Shown piece after piece: positions 21,140-33,500 of a stretch of DNA of 35,955 bases. The notes under the pieces are model-generated. The model was not told where the DNA came from and ran no database searches. It saw nothing but the letters and a program-made list of their open reading frames with translations. The stretch's first letter is position 1, and each line of letters starts with the position of its first letter. Where the stretch lies: NCBI GenBank assembly GCA_964058805.1, contig CAXKVV010001226.1, positions 1 through 35,955 of the forward strand, in the 5' to 3' direction. Source of the stretch: Schoenoplectus triqueter (taxonomy: Eukaryota; Streptophyta; Magnoliopsida; Poales; Cyperaceae). Both the position numbers and the translations under genes were made by a program.

Positions 21140-22114
21140 AGAATGCACATAGGTAGTTTAGATAGTTTACTTGGTTTAGTTTAATTTGAAGAGATAATGA
21201 AGTATAAAACATTTTGTATTTGATTTATGCAAATCAAATCCTCTATTCACCACTGCAACGTTGCAACTATGTATCATCTTCATTAATGTATCTAAATTCC
21301 GAAATATATGCGTTATTCTCTGACCAATGTAAAAACTAAGGCATTTTGAAATAAAAATAATTAATGTTGATTGCGTTAATTAATGCTCTCTCGTTTATGT
21401 TAAAACTAATTGATTGTTATTGTTGGATTAACTGTTCTCTAATGGACAGAGGATCTAACGTGAGATCTTTTTGTTAGCTTCACAAAAAACAAATGGTTCG
21501 ATTCTATTATTTCTGCAAATTCATCTAATAATGTATCTTGTAAATTTAATTATATATTTTTAAAATCAACTAAACTTCAATGGGTCTTTTTAAAAGTTCA
21601 AAAATATGAAGTTTTAATCTAGTATTACTTGGCAATTTCTGCGATAAATCTGAAGAATTTTGGACATTCAATTTTTTACATGTAAAGGCTTAGATATTTT
21701 ATTTAGACATAAGTAGAGAAGTGAAGTTAATAAGCGAAATACATCACCGTTAACTGCGAGGGAGCCAAATTGTCTGTAGTAGGTTCGAATGACCTCAGTA
21801 ATATTTGTATGTTTATTTTATAAATATAATAAATTAGATATTTTTCTAACATATTGCTTTAAATTTAATATTGTTGACAATGATGAAAGAGTTTTCCCCC
21901 TCAACGCTGATTACTCAAGTATCAAACTGCATACAATCAAACACTCAACTTTCCTTTTGTCTTGATGGTTCATAAGATAGCAAAGTTGTGATGTAATAAT
22001 AAAATTTTCATAGGAGAGAACGTGTTTAATATTCTGAAATATAAGTACCTTTTTTCAATTTTCAAAATTAATTATAGTAACTAAACTTTGTTTTTTTTAT
22101 ACACACATCGTGAC
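21140..22114. other. Intergenic DNA, no gene recognised
   Basis: Nothing supportable in either strand. Confidence 0.5.
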
Positions 22115-22449
22115 TAGGGCTGTCAACGAATTCTATTTCGACCGTGTTTCGTTTCGTTTCGTGGTAACGAAACGGTTAACGAAATGAATTTTTATTTCGT
22201 TTATTAAACAAAATTATTTTTTATTTCACGCAAAAAAATGAAATAGTATTTTTCAATTCGTTAAGAATATTTCAGTATAAAATATACGAAATTTTGTGTT
22301 TCGTTCCATTTCGTGATAAATGAAACAGTTAAAGAAATAATTTTCTATTTTATTTATTAAACGAAATGATTAATAAAATTATTTTATATTTCGTTTATTA
22401 AATAAAACAGTTGACGAAACAGTCACGATTTGAGCCGTTTGACACTCTA
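22115..22449. mobile_element. hAT-like non-autonomous element
   Basis: The left end is TAGGGCTGTCAACGAA and the complement of the right end is TAGAGTGTCAAACGG. The flanks ATCGTGAC (22107-22114) and CCCGTGAC (22450-22457) agree at 6 of 8. The interior is built of degenerate TTTCGTT / AACGAAA motifs repeated in both orientations and is non-coding. Confidence 0.6.
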
Positions 22450-23004
22450 CCCGTGACTCGTCGTTGGTCAACCAAAGAAATAAATTTCTCGTACAAATCC
22501 TTTGTCAGCTTACATGAGAAAACCTGCCACACAAGGATAGCCGGACAAATTGTAAACAGTATGATATTAAATTGGAGAGAGATCATGATGATGATGTGAT
22601 GATACGGAAAGATTATTATGGGGCCCGAGGAGCAAAGGCCTTGTACATGCCGGTTAAAGAGGGACACTATCATATGGTATTTTGGTACAGGGTGGATGCA
22701 TGCCCATTTTCAGTGGGTGTGTGGCCCCCCATACACATGCTCTTCTCCCCTAATCTTAGAAAAAAAATATATTTTAAGTGCAGAATGCTTGATTTTCCAT
22801 TATGGGCAACTGATGTATCAGCACACATATCTGTTACGGTTAATAATTGATACCTACGTTCAGTTGGCTTATATATTATCTGTCTATCTAAAGAAATAAA
22901 TAAGTTTCTTTTACAATGATAGCGTTCATTGAAGTTTTAAATCTTAAACGTCAAAGTTAAAAGTGTTATTTACGAGCAATAGTTCATCATTAAATAATAA
23001 AATA
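22450..23004. other. Intergenic DNA, no gene recognised
   Basis: Overlapping open frames of 62-93 codons occur at 22411-22899 on both strands, but they shadow one another and have no domain character. Nothing else is seen. Confidence 0.5.
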
Positions 23005-23720
23005 ATATGGAATATTGTCCTTAAACTTTTTAAAAACACCAAATTAGTCGTTGAACTTCTTCACCATATCTAAATTGGTCCTTCAACTTTAAAATATATA
23101 AAATAAATTCTTGAACCTTTAATATAAAAACTAATTTGACGCTTAAAAATTTTATTAGTATTTTTTATAAGTTTAAATACAATAAAAATAAATATATTAT
23201 ATTGAGAAAAGTTGTCGGATCACACATCTGATCATGTCGGGTTTCGAGTCAATTAATGTTGGCTTTTTTTAGCTCTTTAATCATCTCAGTTTGGATTGAG
23301 TTTGTTGGGACATTTTTCTAGTCATTCACGTTCATATTGGGTCACACTAATCAACTCAAAACTCGACCTAATCCGTGACCTGATAATTTTTTTTAAGGAA
23401 ATATGTTTATTTCTATTTTATTTAAACTTAGAAAATGAATTAAGGAAATATGTTTATTTTCTATTTTGTTTAAACTTAGAAAATAAAAAAATATAAAAAA
23501 ATATTAAAATTTTTTAAGGACTTGAGCATTACTTTTTTTTTTAATTTAGCGATTAAATTATTCCTTATATTAAAAATTTTAAGATTTATTTATTGCACTT
23601 TAAAGTTTATTTGATTTTTCGGAAAAAGTCCAAAGACCAACTTGATGTAATTGACAACTTAAGGACTAAATTGATTTTCTTTAATTTAGGAACGAAAAGA
23701 TGAATTCTCTCAAAATAATA
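23005..23720. mobile_element. Old imperfect inverted-repeat element
   Basis: The left part carries CCTTAAACTTTTTA, TTAGTCGTTGAACTTC and TTGGTCCTTCAACTTT. The right part carries inverted versions (AAAGACCAACTTG, CAACTTAAGGACTAAATTGA). This resembles a common plant repeat type with TTGGTCCTTGAACTTT-like motifs. Internally a block of about 46 bp is tandemly duplicated (about 23396-23441 and 23442-23485, GGAAATATGTTTATTT...). No target duplication is clear. Confidence 0.45.
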
Positions 23721-23906
23721 TAATTTAGAAGAACTCAACTGTAAAATTGAGCAACCAAAAATCCTTGACAAAATGAATTCTAAATGACTCTTTGAGCTTG
23801 CGTTAAAAGCTATCTCTAGATTTTAATATTTATTATTCAACTTGCATGAATTATATATAATTAGATTAGTTTTTGACTTTACCTCGTTGTAACCCTCCTT
23901 ATCAAG

Positions 23907-24504
23907 TTGGGCTGTAAATAAGTCGAGTTCGAGTAAGTTGGGTTTAACTCAATCTCAGCTCATGAAAATACGAGTTGAGTCAAAACCGAACTCGTGAAAG
24001 GTTTCGAGCTGAAAAGCCTAACTCAAACTCGACTTGTTACTATTCGAGCTAGCTTGCGAGCTGGCTTACGAGCCAATATACGTGCATTGACTCAATTGAT
24101 ATTTAGATTTAGTACATCTATAAACTACAAGGTTGATACATCTACAAGACTGATATAAGAATTGATACAAAATTGGTCAAACTATATTTTCAATTACATC
24201 TTCATCACACTAATTAAAATGGATGGACTAGTAAAAAAATATTAAGTCAAATATATGAGTTGAGTCATGAGTAAGTAAGAGATGTTAAGCCGTTAAGATT
24301 TTGAGATGGTGAAAGATAATGAGAGAAGAGTTATCAGATTAGAATTCGACAGAAAAAATATAAACTATTATTATTCGAGCACTAATCCAACTCTAAATCA
24401 AACTCAGCTCATTTAAATATTGAGCTAAATTAGCTCGAATCAGATTAACTCGAATCAAAATAGCTCAAATTTGAATCAAGCCTGAACTTTTTTATACAAC
24501 CCTA
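23907..24504. mobile_element. hAT-like non-autonomous element
   Basis: The left end is TTGGGCTGTA and the complement of the right end is TAGGGTTGTA. The flanks TTATCAAG (23899-23906) and TTATCCAA (24505-24512) agree at 6 of 8. The interior is rich in CTCGA / TCGAG and GAGCT motifs in both orientations and is non-coding. Confidence 0.55.
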
Positions 24505-24689
24505 TTATCCAATAGCTCCATTATGAACTACTCTATGTTGGATTATGAAATTAACGAGACCTAAGGAGCGCCCGCTTCAATCAAATAACTAAAACCGATC
24601 TCATTAGTTATTTTAAAAACTTTTTAAAGAGTTACAAAACTTTAAATTGTTGTGACATGTAATTTTTTTAAAAAAAATAAAAAATATTA

Positions 24690-25015
24690 CTATACAAAAA
24701 CTACCAACAATAATAACAATAAAGTCTTTAATTTCAAATAAATTAAAATAAACTAGAAATAAAATTCAATATGAAAGTTTAGAGATCATAGATCTCAAAT
24801 ATAAGAAAAAATATTAATGTTGTTGATGATGATGACGATAATAATTGATGATGATAATAACATTAATAGTACTAATAATAATACAGACATCTAATAATAA
24901 TAATGCTGATAATAATAATAATAATAATCCTACATAGTCTGCTTGGTGTTGAAGGAATTTTTCTCCAAAGAGAGAAAATAATAATATAATAATAATAATA
25001 ATAGTTTTATACTCT
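24690..25015. repeat. AAT/GAT trinucleotide microsatellites
   Basis: Interrupted (AAT)n and (GAT)n arrays occur at about 24825-24930 and 24978-25003. There is no gene. Confidence 0.75.
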
Positions 25016-26323
25016 GCTGCTAGATTCTAATCTTAAAATCTAAAAATAAAAAAAAATTAAGAAACTAAAATCTATACTCTATTACTAGGTTCTAACTCAT
25101 AGATTATGGTTTTGATTTGTGGATCGTCATCTTTTAGGTTTACTTCATTTCTTCAAATCTCTTTTTATTGTTTTCTTCTATATCAGTCTCGATCAATCAT
25201 GTCTCTTTTTATATTTTCGGAATGACTTAGAATACTACTACATATCGGTGTCTTCAGAGGTCTTTGTTAGATATGACTAAATCATCACAAACGATGTTGG
25301 ATCAATTTCTGTTGAATTAGTGATAACTCAAATTTATCTCATATATTATTATTTCTGATTCGATCTCTTTTTATATGATTACATATCCAACACAATATTC
25401 ACATTTTGGTTATATTCATTTTCTGAATGTGTTATTTTTTTATAGCCCAACAAGCTACACTATATATTATCACAGGTCTAATGTTCGTCATGTAAAACTT
25501 ACTTTTTACTTTATTTGAGAATTTTTAGTTTATAATCTTTAAAAAGATTAAATACAAATTCAATCATAATCTGACCTTCATTAATTTTGTAGTAAGTTGC
25601 TAGTTGCTACAGTGTTATACATACACATGTATTGTATCTTTTGTCGAGACATATAGGTCTTCTTAGTGCAGTTGTTCAGACGACAAAATATATATAACGA
25701 TAACATCTTTTGAGGTTCATATTTTTTTTGCCTAGAAAAAATACTTACCATAGTTGGTATATTTATCAGAAAAAAAATGAATTCGATCTTGTAATCAATG
25801 AAGTGTCTTTTATTTGAGTTGTGTCAAAAAAAAATTGCACACATGAAGATCCAATATGAAATTGGAAGTCTACAGGAGTTGAATACTTGAGTGCTCTCTA
25901 CACATTTGGCATTTGATTTATTTTCTGGTAATCAGTCTTTCTTTTTTCTCAGATAAACACTGCCAATAAAATCCGTTGATAAGATGATAGTATTCCTTGG
26001 TTTGCCCCGTTCAGGGATGATTAGAAGCGTTGCCATACATTTTCCAAAACCAATAATTGTTCAGCTCTCAGCAATGATAAACATGGATTGGTACCATGTA
26101 ATGCAATCATGCGACCTGAGTCCCTGACATGACCCCACCCTGTGAGTTGTGAACCATGAGACGGGCAACCCCAGCACCCCCCCCCCCTACTGACGTCTGA
26201 TCCATCTCAACAGCACAAACCCACAAACTCCGGATCCAACTCGAACCCGGTAGTCCATCATTTATTAAAATTAATAAATCAAACTGATAGAGTTTTTGCT
26301 CAGAAAAACCAATTATGCTATAG
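25016..26323. other. Intergenic DNA upstream of the homeobox gene
   Basis: No gene is recognised. The part from about 25960 to 26260 is less AT-rich, includes a run of nine or ten C at about 26178-26187, and may be distal promoter sequence of the HD-ZIP gene, now separated from the core promoter by the fold-back element. Confidence 0.45.
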
Positions 26324-26332
26324 TCAAACTTG

Positions 26333-26756
26333 CAGTTTTTATTATTAATAAGTATTATTAAATTAATATTGTTAAAAATAAGACTGAAAATCGTAAAATT
26401 TCAAATATACGAATGGCAGCGCGCCACTGTCAGTGGCGCGTTTCAAAAAATAATGAAACGCCGTGCAGCGCCTCCATCTCACTTGCGCCTGCGTGCGTTT
26501 TGTATATATAAGAAGGAAATGCGCCACTGGCAGTGACGCGTTTCCAAAAAAAAAAAAAAAAACGAAACGCGCCACTGGCAGTGGCGCGTTTCGTAAAAAA
26601 AAAAGGAAACGCGCCACTGACAGTGGCGCGTTTCGTAAATTCAAACAGCGCGCCAATGCCAGTGGCGCACTGCCATTCGTATATTTGAAATTTTACGTTT
26701 CTCACTCTTATTTTTAATAATATTAATTTAATAAAACATATTATTACTAAAATCTG
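26333..26756. mobile_element. Fold-back MULE-type MITE with GC-rich palindromes
   Basis: A 424-bp element starts CAG and ends CTG, flanked by a perfect 9-bp duplication TCAAACTTG (26324-26332 and 26757-26765). The outer 90 bp on each side are well-matched inverted repeats, including the block from GTAAAATTTCAAATATACGA to ATGGCAG. The middle holds five copies of a near-perfect palindrome GCGCCACTGNCAGTGGCGCG at 26421, 26521, 26569, 26611 and 26650, separated by A-rich linkers starting TTTC and ending GAAAC. The 9-bp duplication suggests mobilisation by a Mutator-type transposase. It ends about 207 bp before the TATA box of the HD-ZIP gene. Confidence 0.88.
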
Positions 26757-26962
26757 TCAAACTTGTTCGGGTTATTCAAATTAAAATTTAAGAGCAGTGA
26801 CACGTTACAAAGGATGCTACAGGGGGTAAGTTTGTAGGAATCATAATTAGGCGAGCAAGCACCTCTTAGTTAATTCGATAGAGAGATATGACACAAAAGT
26901 CATGCGAGAATTAATTCAGACTTTGTAGAATGTAGAGAGAGAAACAATCATTTCCAACTCTT

Positions 26963-26970
26963 TATAAAAA
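26963..26970 (+). promoter_or_regulatory. TATA box of the HD-ZIP II gene
   Basis: TATAAAAA sits 156 bp before the start codon. A transcription start about 30 bp downstream would fall near the CTTCAACATACT at 26995, followed by a pyrimidine-rich leader of about 130 bp. A CAATCATTT at about 26946 is one base off the CAATSATTG site bound by HD-ZIP II proteins, so autoregulation is possible but unproven. Confidence 0.65.
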
Positions 26971-27044
26971 CGCGCTCATCCCCCATTTTTCTCTTCAACA
27001 TACTTTACCCTTTCTACTCATCTCCCTCCTGCAATCTCCCTTAT

Positions 27045-27095
27045 ATGTTCTATAAACAATTCAAACCGGCACAAAGTTGGACAAACAAAGCTTAA
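27045..27095 (+). CDS. Upstream ORF in the HD-ZIP II leader, 16 aa
   Basis: An ATG at 27045 opens a 16-codon frame (MFYKQFKPAQSWTNKA) ending with TAA at 27093-27095, 30 bases before the main start. It lies inside the leader predicted from the TATA box. It could lower translation of the main frame. Conservation is unknown, so a chance ATG is also possible. Confidence 0.4.
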   Translation: MFYKQFKPAQSWTNKA

Positions 27096-27125
27096 AAGGA
27101 AAAGGGATATATAAGGAAAGGAAAG

Positions 27126-28795
27126 ATGATGAAGATAGGAAAGGAAGATCTGGGTCTTAGTCTCAGTCTCAGCCCAACAATTACCACCGCAAGCAATTGC
27201 CGATCTCGTCAGCTAAACCTCATGCCTTCTTTCTCTCCTTTCGGTACAGACCTCAACCCTTTGAAGGAAAAAGATATACATGCCAACTGACTTCATACTG
27301 AGTAATATACAGAGTTCATTTAGATTAAATATGGTTACATGGTCACCTTGCATCACCCAAATTAATTATGCAAGCACAACACAAATGCATGTACCAACCT
27401 CCTATTAAATAAAAATAAAGAATGGACAATAGCTGAATTTAGATTTTGTTTGGTATCTCGAGAGAATTGGATATATAGTTACATATATCTATCAATTGGT
27501 TATAATAATGTCCAATTCTTATTGACAGACAGAAGGGCACCACCACCAACGTCTCTCCGACGGATCGACATGAACCAGGCCCCAGTTACAGAGAGAGAAG
27601 ACAGCGAAGAGGACGTGCATGCGTGTGTACCCTCCTCGCCTAACAGTACAAACTCCAGTTCGAGTGCAAAAAGAAATGAAAGGGATCAAGGCACCTGTGA
27701 TGACGGCCGCCTCTTAGAGAGAGCTGGTTCAGGAGGCATCAGTGATGAAGAGGATGGCGGGGACGGGTCCCGCAAGAAGTTGCGGTTGTCAAAGGATCAA
27801 TCTGCTCTGCTCGAAGAGAGCTTCAAAGAGCATAATACACTCAATCCAGTATGTTTGATATAATTAATGGCTTGATTGCTTATTATTGCATTTCACTTAT
27901 TTTTGTGTACATGTATTTTAATAGACTAATGTTATTTTTTTTTTAAATTTAATCTGTGCAGAAGCAGAAAATGGCGTTGGCACAGAGGCTGAACTTAAGA
28001 CCAAGGCAGGTGGAAGTGTGGTTTCAGAACAGGAGAGCTAGGTAACGATTTATTTTCAATTATAGAAATTATGGGGGTTCTTTCTGCATAAAGGTTAAAC
28101 ATGCATGTACACGGGTAGAAAGGCGTACAAAATGTCATAATAAGATGTACTCCATTTTAATACATCTCAATTATTCCTTTTTAAGTAAATCGATCTTGGC
28201 CTATTTTAATATGTCACTTGCAAAATATTTTTTTCTCAACAAAAAAATAGATTGTTTGCGCATGTACCAGCATCACTCTGCGTGGTATCGTATTGAACTG
28301 AACTGGTAGCTAGCTTACAACAACCTAACTAAAAATAGGTAGACAAGGTGGGGAGGGTAGGAGGAAGATTTGGCAGTTGCAAATATTGGTCTTGCAATTA
28401 AAAATAGCAAATTGATGTTCTACTCACCTTCTAATTCCAGGACAAAGCTGAAGCAAACAGAGGTGGATTGTGAATTCCTGAAACGCTGTTGCGAGAACCT
28501 CACGGAGGAGAACAGGAGGCTGCAAAAGGAGTTGCAGGAACTGAGAGCACTGAAACTATCCCCACAATTCTACATGCAAATGAACCCTCCAACAACATTA
28601 ACAATGTGCCCCTCTTGTGAGAGAGTGTCGAGTTCGTCTGCTGGTAACTCGGGTTCTACCAGTGCTAGCACTGCAGCTATTGTTCTTCCTTCCATGCATC
28701 AGTCATACCAGCACCACCGGCCCATGGTACCAGCACCGTGGGCGCCGATTTCTCTCCGACCAGCTTTTCTAGATACGCCACCACAGCGTTCTTAA
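27126..28795 (+). CDS. HAT1-like: HD-ZIP class II homeobox transcription factor, HAT1/HAT2-like
   Basis: This is a nuclear DNA-binding protein of 290 aa. The exons are 27126-27243, 27529-27848, 27962-28041 and 28441-28795, all GT-AG with matching phases (1, 0, 2). The N terminus [17 protein letters not shown] contains an LxLxL (EAR) repression motif and closely resembles Arabidopsis HAT1/HAT2. Next come RRIDMNQAP and SSPNST conserved HD-ZIP II blocks, the homeodomain from about residue 118 ([16 protein letters not shown], then WFQNRRAR in helix 3 across the exon 3/4 junction), and a leucine zipper beginning [20 protein letters not shown]. The CPSCE redox motif typical of the class follows (CPSCERV), and the end is a serine-rich tail with HHRPM and [11 protein letters not shown]. 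Class II members bind CAATSATTG, usually repress, and act in shade avoidance, auxin and brassinosteroid responses. I assign HAT1/HAT2 rather than HAT9/HAT22 from the N terminus; the exact orthologue is uncertain. Confidence 0.96.
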
Positions 28796-30045
28796 TTAGA
28801 TAAATTCTTTTTGTAATGAAAACCAATTAGATGTATTAATTTTGGAGTTGAACATTGTTGAAATATATATTGCTTTGCAATTATGAATGAGACATAGGTC
28901 CTTGCACCTGATAATTAACTTTAGTGCTATGATAATGATAATTTATTTGTACAGTAGTTATATTGATTTGTTGTTGATACTTCATACATGCTATTTCTTT
29001 CGAAAGCAGTAGGATAACTATAGAATTAAAATATAGGGACATATCACATCGACTTTTATTCAACAAGTGATAGTAGGTCTGCGTATGCCCCAAATTTGTG
29101 TTCTCATGAGGTGCGCCTTCTAACCAAATTCAAGGACAGCCCGTACGAAGTAATAAGACAGCCTTGAAAATTTATAGTTCTCCAAATTTTTGTGGTGTGG
29201 TACCTTTGAAATTTATATATTTTCATAATATTAATAAATCAGCAAATATAAATATGAGAGCACACTTATTTGTCGCCCATGTGTTAATTAAATGTACATT
29301 AATTCAGCTCCGTTGAATGCACATTTATTTAATCTGACATCAAAATATCTCGTTTTGAAGTGGACACTCATTCCACATAATGATACCCGATCAACCAAAA
29401 TTAATACGGAATGTCCGCTTGAGTCGAATTAAACAATGAATGTGTATCTTCATTTCCTTTTGTGAAAATTAATTTTGGGCCAAAAGCAAGTTGAAAGGGT
29501 ATTTTGGCGACGAGGATGTCGGAGAATGAAAATTAGTTAGTTATGAATTTTATGAGGTTTAGGTTACTTAATATCAAATGAATTATTTAATTTGGTCTGA
29601 TACTTTTGATTTTGTGAGTATTATCCCTCATAAATTAATTGATTACCAAATAAATTATTTAATTTGGTCTGAAGTTCTGAACCAAGAAAAAGTGTCCATA
29701 GGGAGAGTCGTCTAGATTTATTCTTTTGATAATACCGTAATTTTGGAATTATTATTTATGATAAAACAGATAAAACTTTGGTGCAAGCCAGAGTTAAAAC
29801 ATGTTCATGTAAATAAAGTTATTATAAGAGAAAGCACGGCCACAAAGTTTGCTACAATGTGGTATATATTCGGAAAAAAAAGAAAAATAACTAATAGAAT
29901 AAGAAAAAGAAAATAGTGACACAAGCATTGTCGGAGACAACTGCTTGGGGGCCAGGGTCAGTAATTTCTCTTTTTCCCTGGTTTTCTCAATTTTTTTTTA
30001 TAAAAAAGCAAACAAAATATATATATGACTGGGGTTGAAAGGAAA
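28796..30045. other. Downstream region of the HD-ZIP gene, no further gene
   Basis: The first 100-150 bp are probably the 3' untranslated region. A 70-bp-spaced direct repeat (AATTATTTAATTTGGTCTGA at about 29579 and AAATTATTTAATTTGGTCTGA at about 29650) is the only structure noted. Confidence 0.5.
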
Positions 30046-30046
30046 G

Positions 30047-30545
30047 TTCATAATTCGTAATTCGTTCGGTATTTAATTCTATTTTATTTTGAATTCGGTT
30101 CGTTTGATTCGACTTTTTTTATATTCGATTCGAGTTCGGTTCGATAATTTTTTTAATGAAGTAGTTCGAGTTCGATTCGTAATAGTTCGATATATAGTTA
30201 TTTACATATATTTTTAACTATTTAGTCAATAATATATGCAATAATATAATTATTTTATTTTAAAATTAATAAAATATTATTAATTTATTATTAAATTAAT
30301 AAATATTAGTTATTTTTTTAATTTAATATAAAATTGATAAAATTTTAATTATTTTAGCTCTAGTTATTTATGATAATATAAAAATTAGAATAATTGAGTT
30401 CATTTAGAGTTCGAGTTCGATTTAGCTCGAGTTTGATTTAATTCGAGTTCAATTTAGTTTGAATTCAATTTAGTTCAAAATAATTTCAAATCAAACTCAA
30501 ACACCAATGAGTTCGTTCGAATTCAATTTGTTTGCATCCGTATAT
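30047..30545. repeat. Degenerate TTCGAGTTCG-rich repeat, probably hAT-derived
   Basis: The ends are rich in (A)TTCGAGTTCGATT-type motifs, as in the other hAT-like elements of this window, around an AT-rich core. Clear terminal repeats and a target duplication were not found, so limits are approximate. Confidence 0.4.
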
Positions 30546-33500
30546 ATTACGAACTAGAGTAAGGGATTACAAAACCCATCACTGCCATGATTAATCCATT
30601 CAGGCACCAAAACACTCATAAAAAAATGGGAGAGTTTGCAAATTGTCTTTAAAAGTTTAAACAAACTATTCTATATCTAAAAAAAATTCGAAAAAAAATG
30701 TAATCGTGAGTCCCGTAGGCTTGTTTTTTTACTTTTCCCTCCTTTTTCTCTTTCATTTACTTACTTCCAATTTCATTTTTCATATTTAAAAATTTTAATT
30801 TTAATTTTCATAATAAAAAATATTCATAATATTAAAAAATTGTAATTAGAAAAATATGGGTTCATGCATTAAAATAATATGTACTTGTTATTTATTCAAG
30901 TTAAAATAAAAGTTTAAAAGGTGTCGCTTTTTAAAAACTTCAAGCATAAAAGATTAAAAATTGCATCTATTTAAACTACTTAATTTTCAATTTAACTTGT
31001 CATTTTTTTGCTTTGAATTAAAAATAGACAAGTTTTTTAAATAATTTTTATGAAAGGAAATATATTGAAATTAAAAATTAATTGTATTGAAATTTGGAAC
31101 TTATAAATAAAAAATGGAGATATTAATAACTTTGAAATTTCTAAATATCACTCGTTGATAACTCGATATATTAAACTTTAGATTTTCACATTTCTTCTAT
31201 TCTAAATATAACTAATATAAATCATTCCATCTTATGTTAAGAGTTCCATTAGACAATTAACGTTGCATGATATTTAAAAAGGCAACGTTCTTGTATTTCA
31301 AAATTGGGTTTTTCTACTTTATTGTTTTCATAAAACTAAATTTATAGATTATATTTTTCATATATCATGCAATGCAATATAATTTCACACTTCCAATTGA
31401 AAAGTAAAGCAATTAGAATGTTTTCAAATTCAATTAATCTTATACGCTTGAATCGAAGTTTTTGAAGAGGAACCTTTTAGGTCCTGTATATTTTAATTCA
31501 TATGATCCATACAATTTATTTAATTGCCTGGCCAGGAGCTCGGGACTGGACCGATCAGGGATGTAATCAGGATTTCACATGGAGAGAGAAACAAATTATG
31601 TTATTAGAGTATTATAATTGATAAGTTAGTGGGGTCAATATATCTCATAAAATAAAAATATATAATAAAATTTATTTAACTCTAATATATAACTTCCCTG
31701 TCTCCGCTTCTGGGACCGACTGGTCACAAAAACCCCACACGCTCTGTGGTTCTACTTCTACCTTCCAATTCAATGCATGCATGATGCATCCCAATCTGTA
31801 ATGCATCATTAACTCGTCGTTGGTCCCCTGAGCCCTGCCGGCTTCAGCATAGCAAATTAATTGGATTTATCCGAATGGCCATATTTTACTTTTTACTTTT
31901 GAGGTTATCCGGCTATGACATCCAAATTAATTGTCTATCATTTGGAGCCGTGTATTAATAAAAGTACTTAGAATGTGAATACGGTATGATATGCTTGCAT
32001 GACCTAAATACGCTTGCATGCAAGGACATATTCGGAATATAAAGCAAGTTTGAACACACTTGAACACATAAATAAATAAATAAATATTCAATTAAATTCA
32101 TACACTAATAATATTTAACCTACATTTTTATCAATTTAAAATGAAATTTTAGTATTTTTGAAAAATAAACCTAGGCACTTGTCTAGACTTGGCTCTATGT
32201 GGATCCGCCACTGGATCCACTGCTTGCAAGAGTCGTGTCTTTTAAAAGTGTCATGTTATGGAATAAGTGTGTAATGAACATAATAAATAATTAATCGTTA
32301 ATCTAATAACAAAAATAATGTTTATTATGTGGAAGTTCACATGTTCAAAATCTAAATAAAAATTCTTTATAAATAATTTAAAATAAATAATTTAAACTCT
32401 CATATTTACTTAGAAAAATATTGGGTCTCGATTTTCTATACAGAGGACATTATTTTTATCGATAAACCAAAGATTGGTCCTCGATTTAGACATATTAGAA
32501 TCGGTTATTTCAGATTGAAAAATATGGAGTAACTTTTTTAAAATAAAAAATGTAGTAAACTAGCTAATTCATTTTTTCATTCAACATAAGTTTTAAACAT
32601 GCAATTTGGAAAATTGTTTCACTATATCAAATTTCTGTAAGATTATTTTTATTCATTTTGACGGACAAATATATAATATTGTGTAAATTTTCAAATTGAA
32701 ATGCATGTCAAGTATAAAATAAACAACTATTAAAAAAAATACTGGGTCAAGTATTACATGAATTATTTGATGAGAAATAAATGATCTTCAGGTTTAGATT
32801 CTCTAATGAATTTTGTATCCTATAAAGAAGTATTACACGCATAGAAAATAAAAATGTTTGGAATGCAGTTCAAAACTTACGTAGCTGGAATTAATCTTTC
32901 ATTAGAAACTAAGGCAATATCTTTTATGTAAGAGATCAAAAAATTCAAAATAAAAACATTATTTTCTTGTGAAGATTTAAAGTTGAAAAACAAATTAGTT
33001 CATAACCGACACAAATGTCACCTTATGATAGTAAGGCACAAGTAAGATAATCTGTATGCATGACATAAATGAACTTCAATGGTTTTAAATTAGCATTCAT
33101 TTGGATCTGCATTAGTATTAATTTAGAGAGTAGCCAGAAATTAGAGGAGCCCGGCATGAGCAATTGTACAAAAAATTTGGTGTTATAAAAAGCTTGAATT
33201 TCAATCGTATTCCACTTCTTCTGTGATCCAATCAGCTGTCTGTCCTTGTAACGCTTTAACAGCGTCAAATCGTCACAAGATTCACATTTTGTCACATGCT
33301 TCTCGTCCTATTAATCCAAGTTCATTGCATGAAGAAAAATGAGCACTGCATGCATTAGGTGGGGCCTAACTCAAAAGACACAAGCATGGTAACCGATGTT
33401 GGAATTCCCCAGCCGAAAATTAGGTGTTCGATCGAACTTGAAATGGGTAGACAAAGCATACCACCGTAAATATCAAATAGAAGAAATGATCACTGAAAAA

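Noticed and set aside
26330..26717. Four overlapping open frames of 68-94 codons with repeated ATGSGAFRKK-like peptides
   Set aside because: They are produced on both strands by the GC palindromes and A-rich linkers of the fold-back element and have no independent coding evidence.
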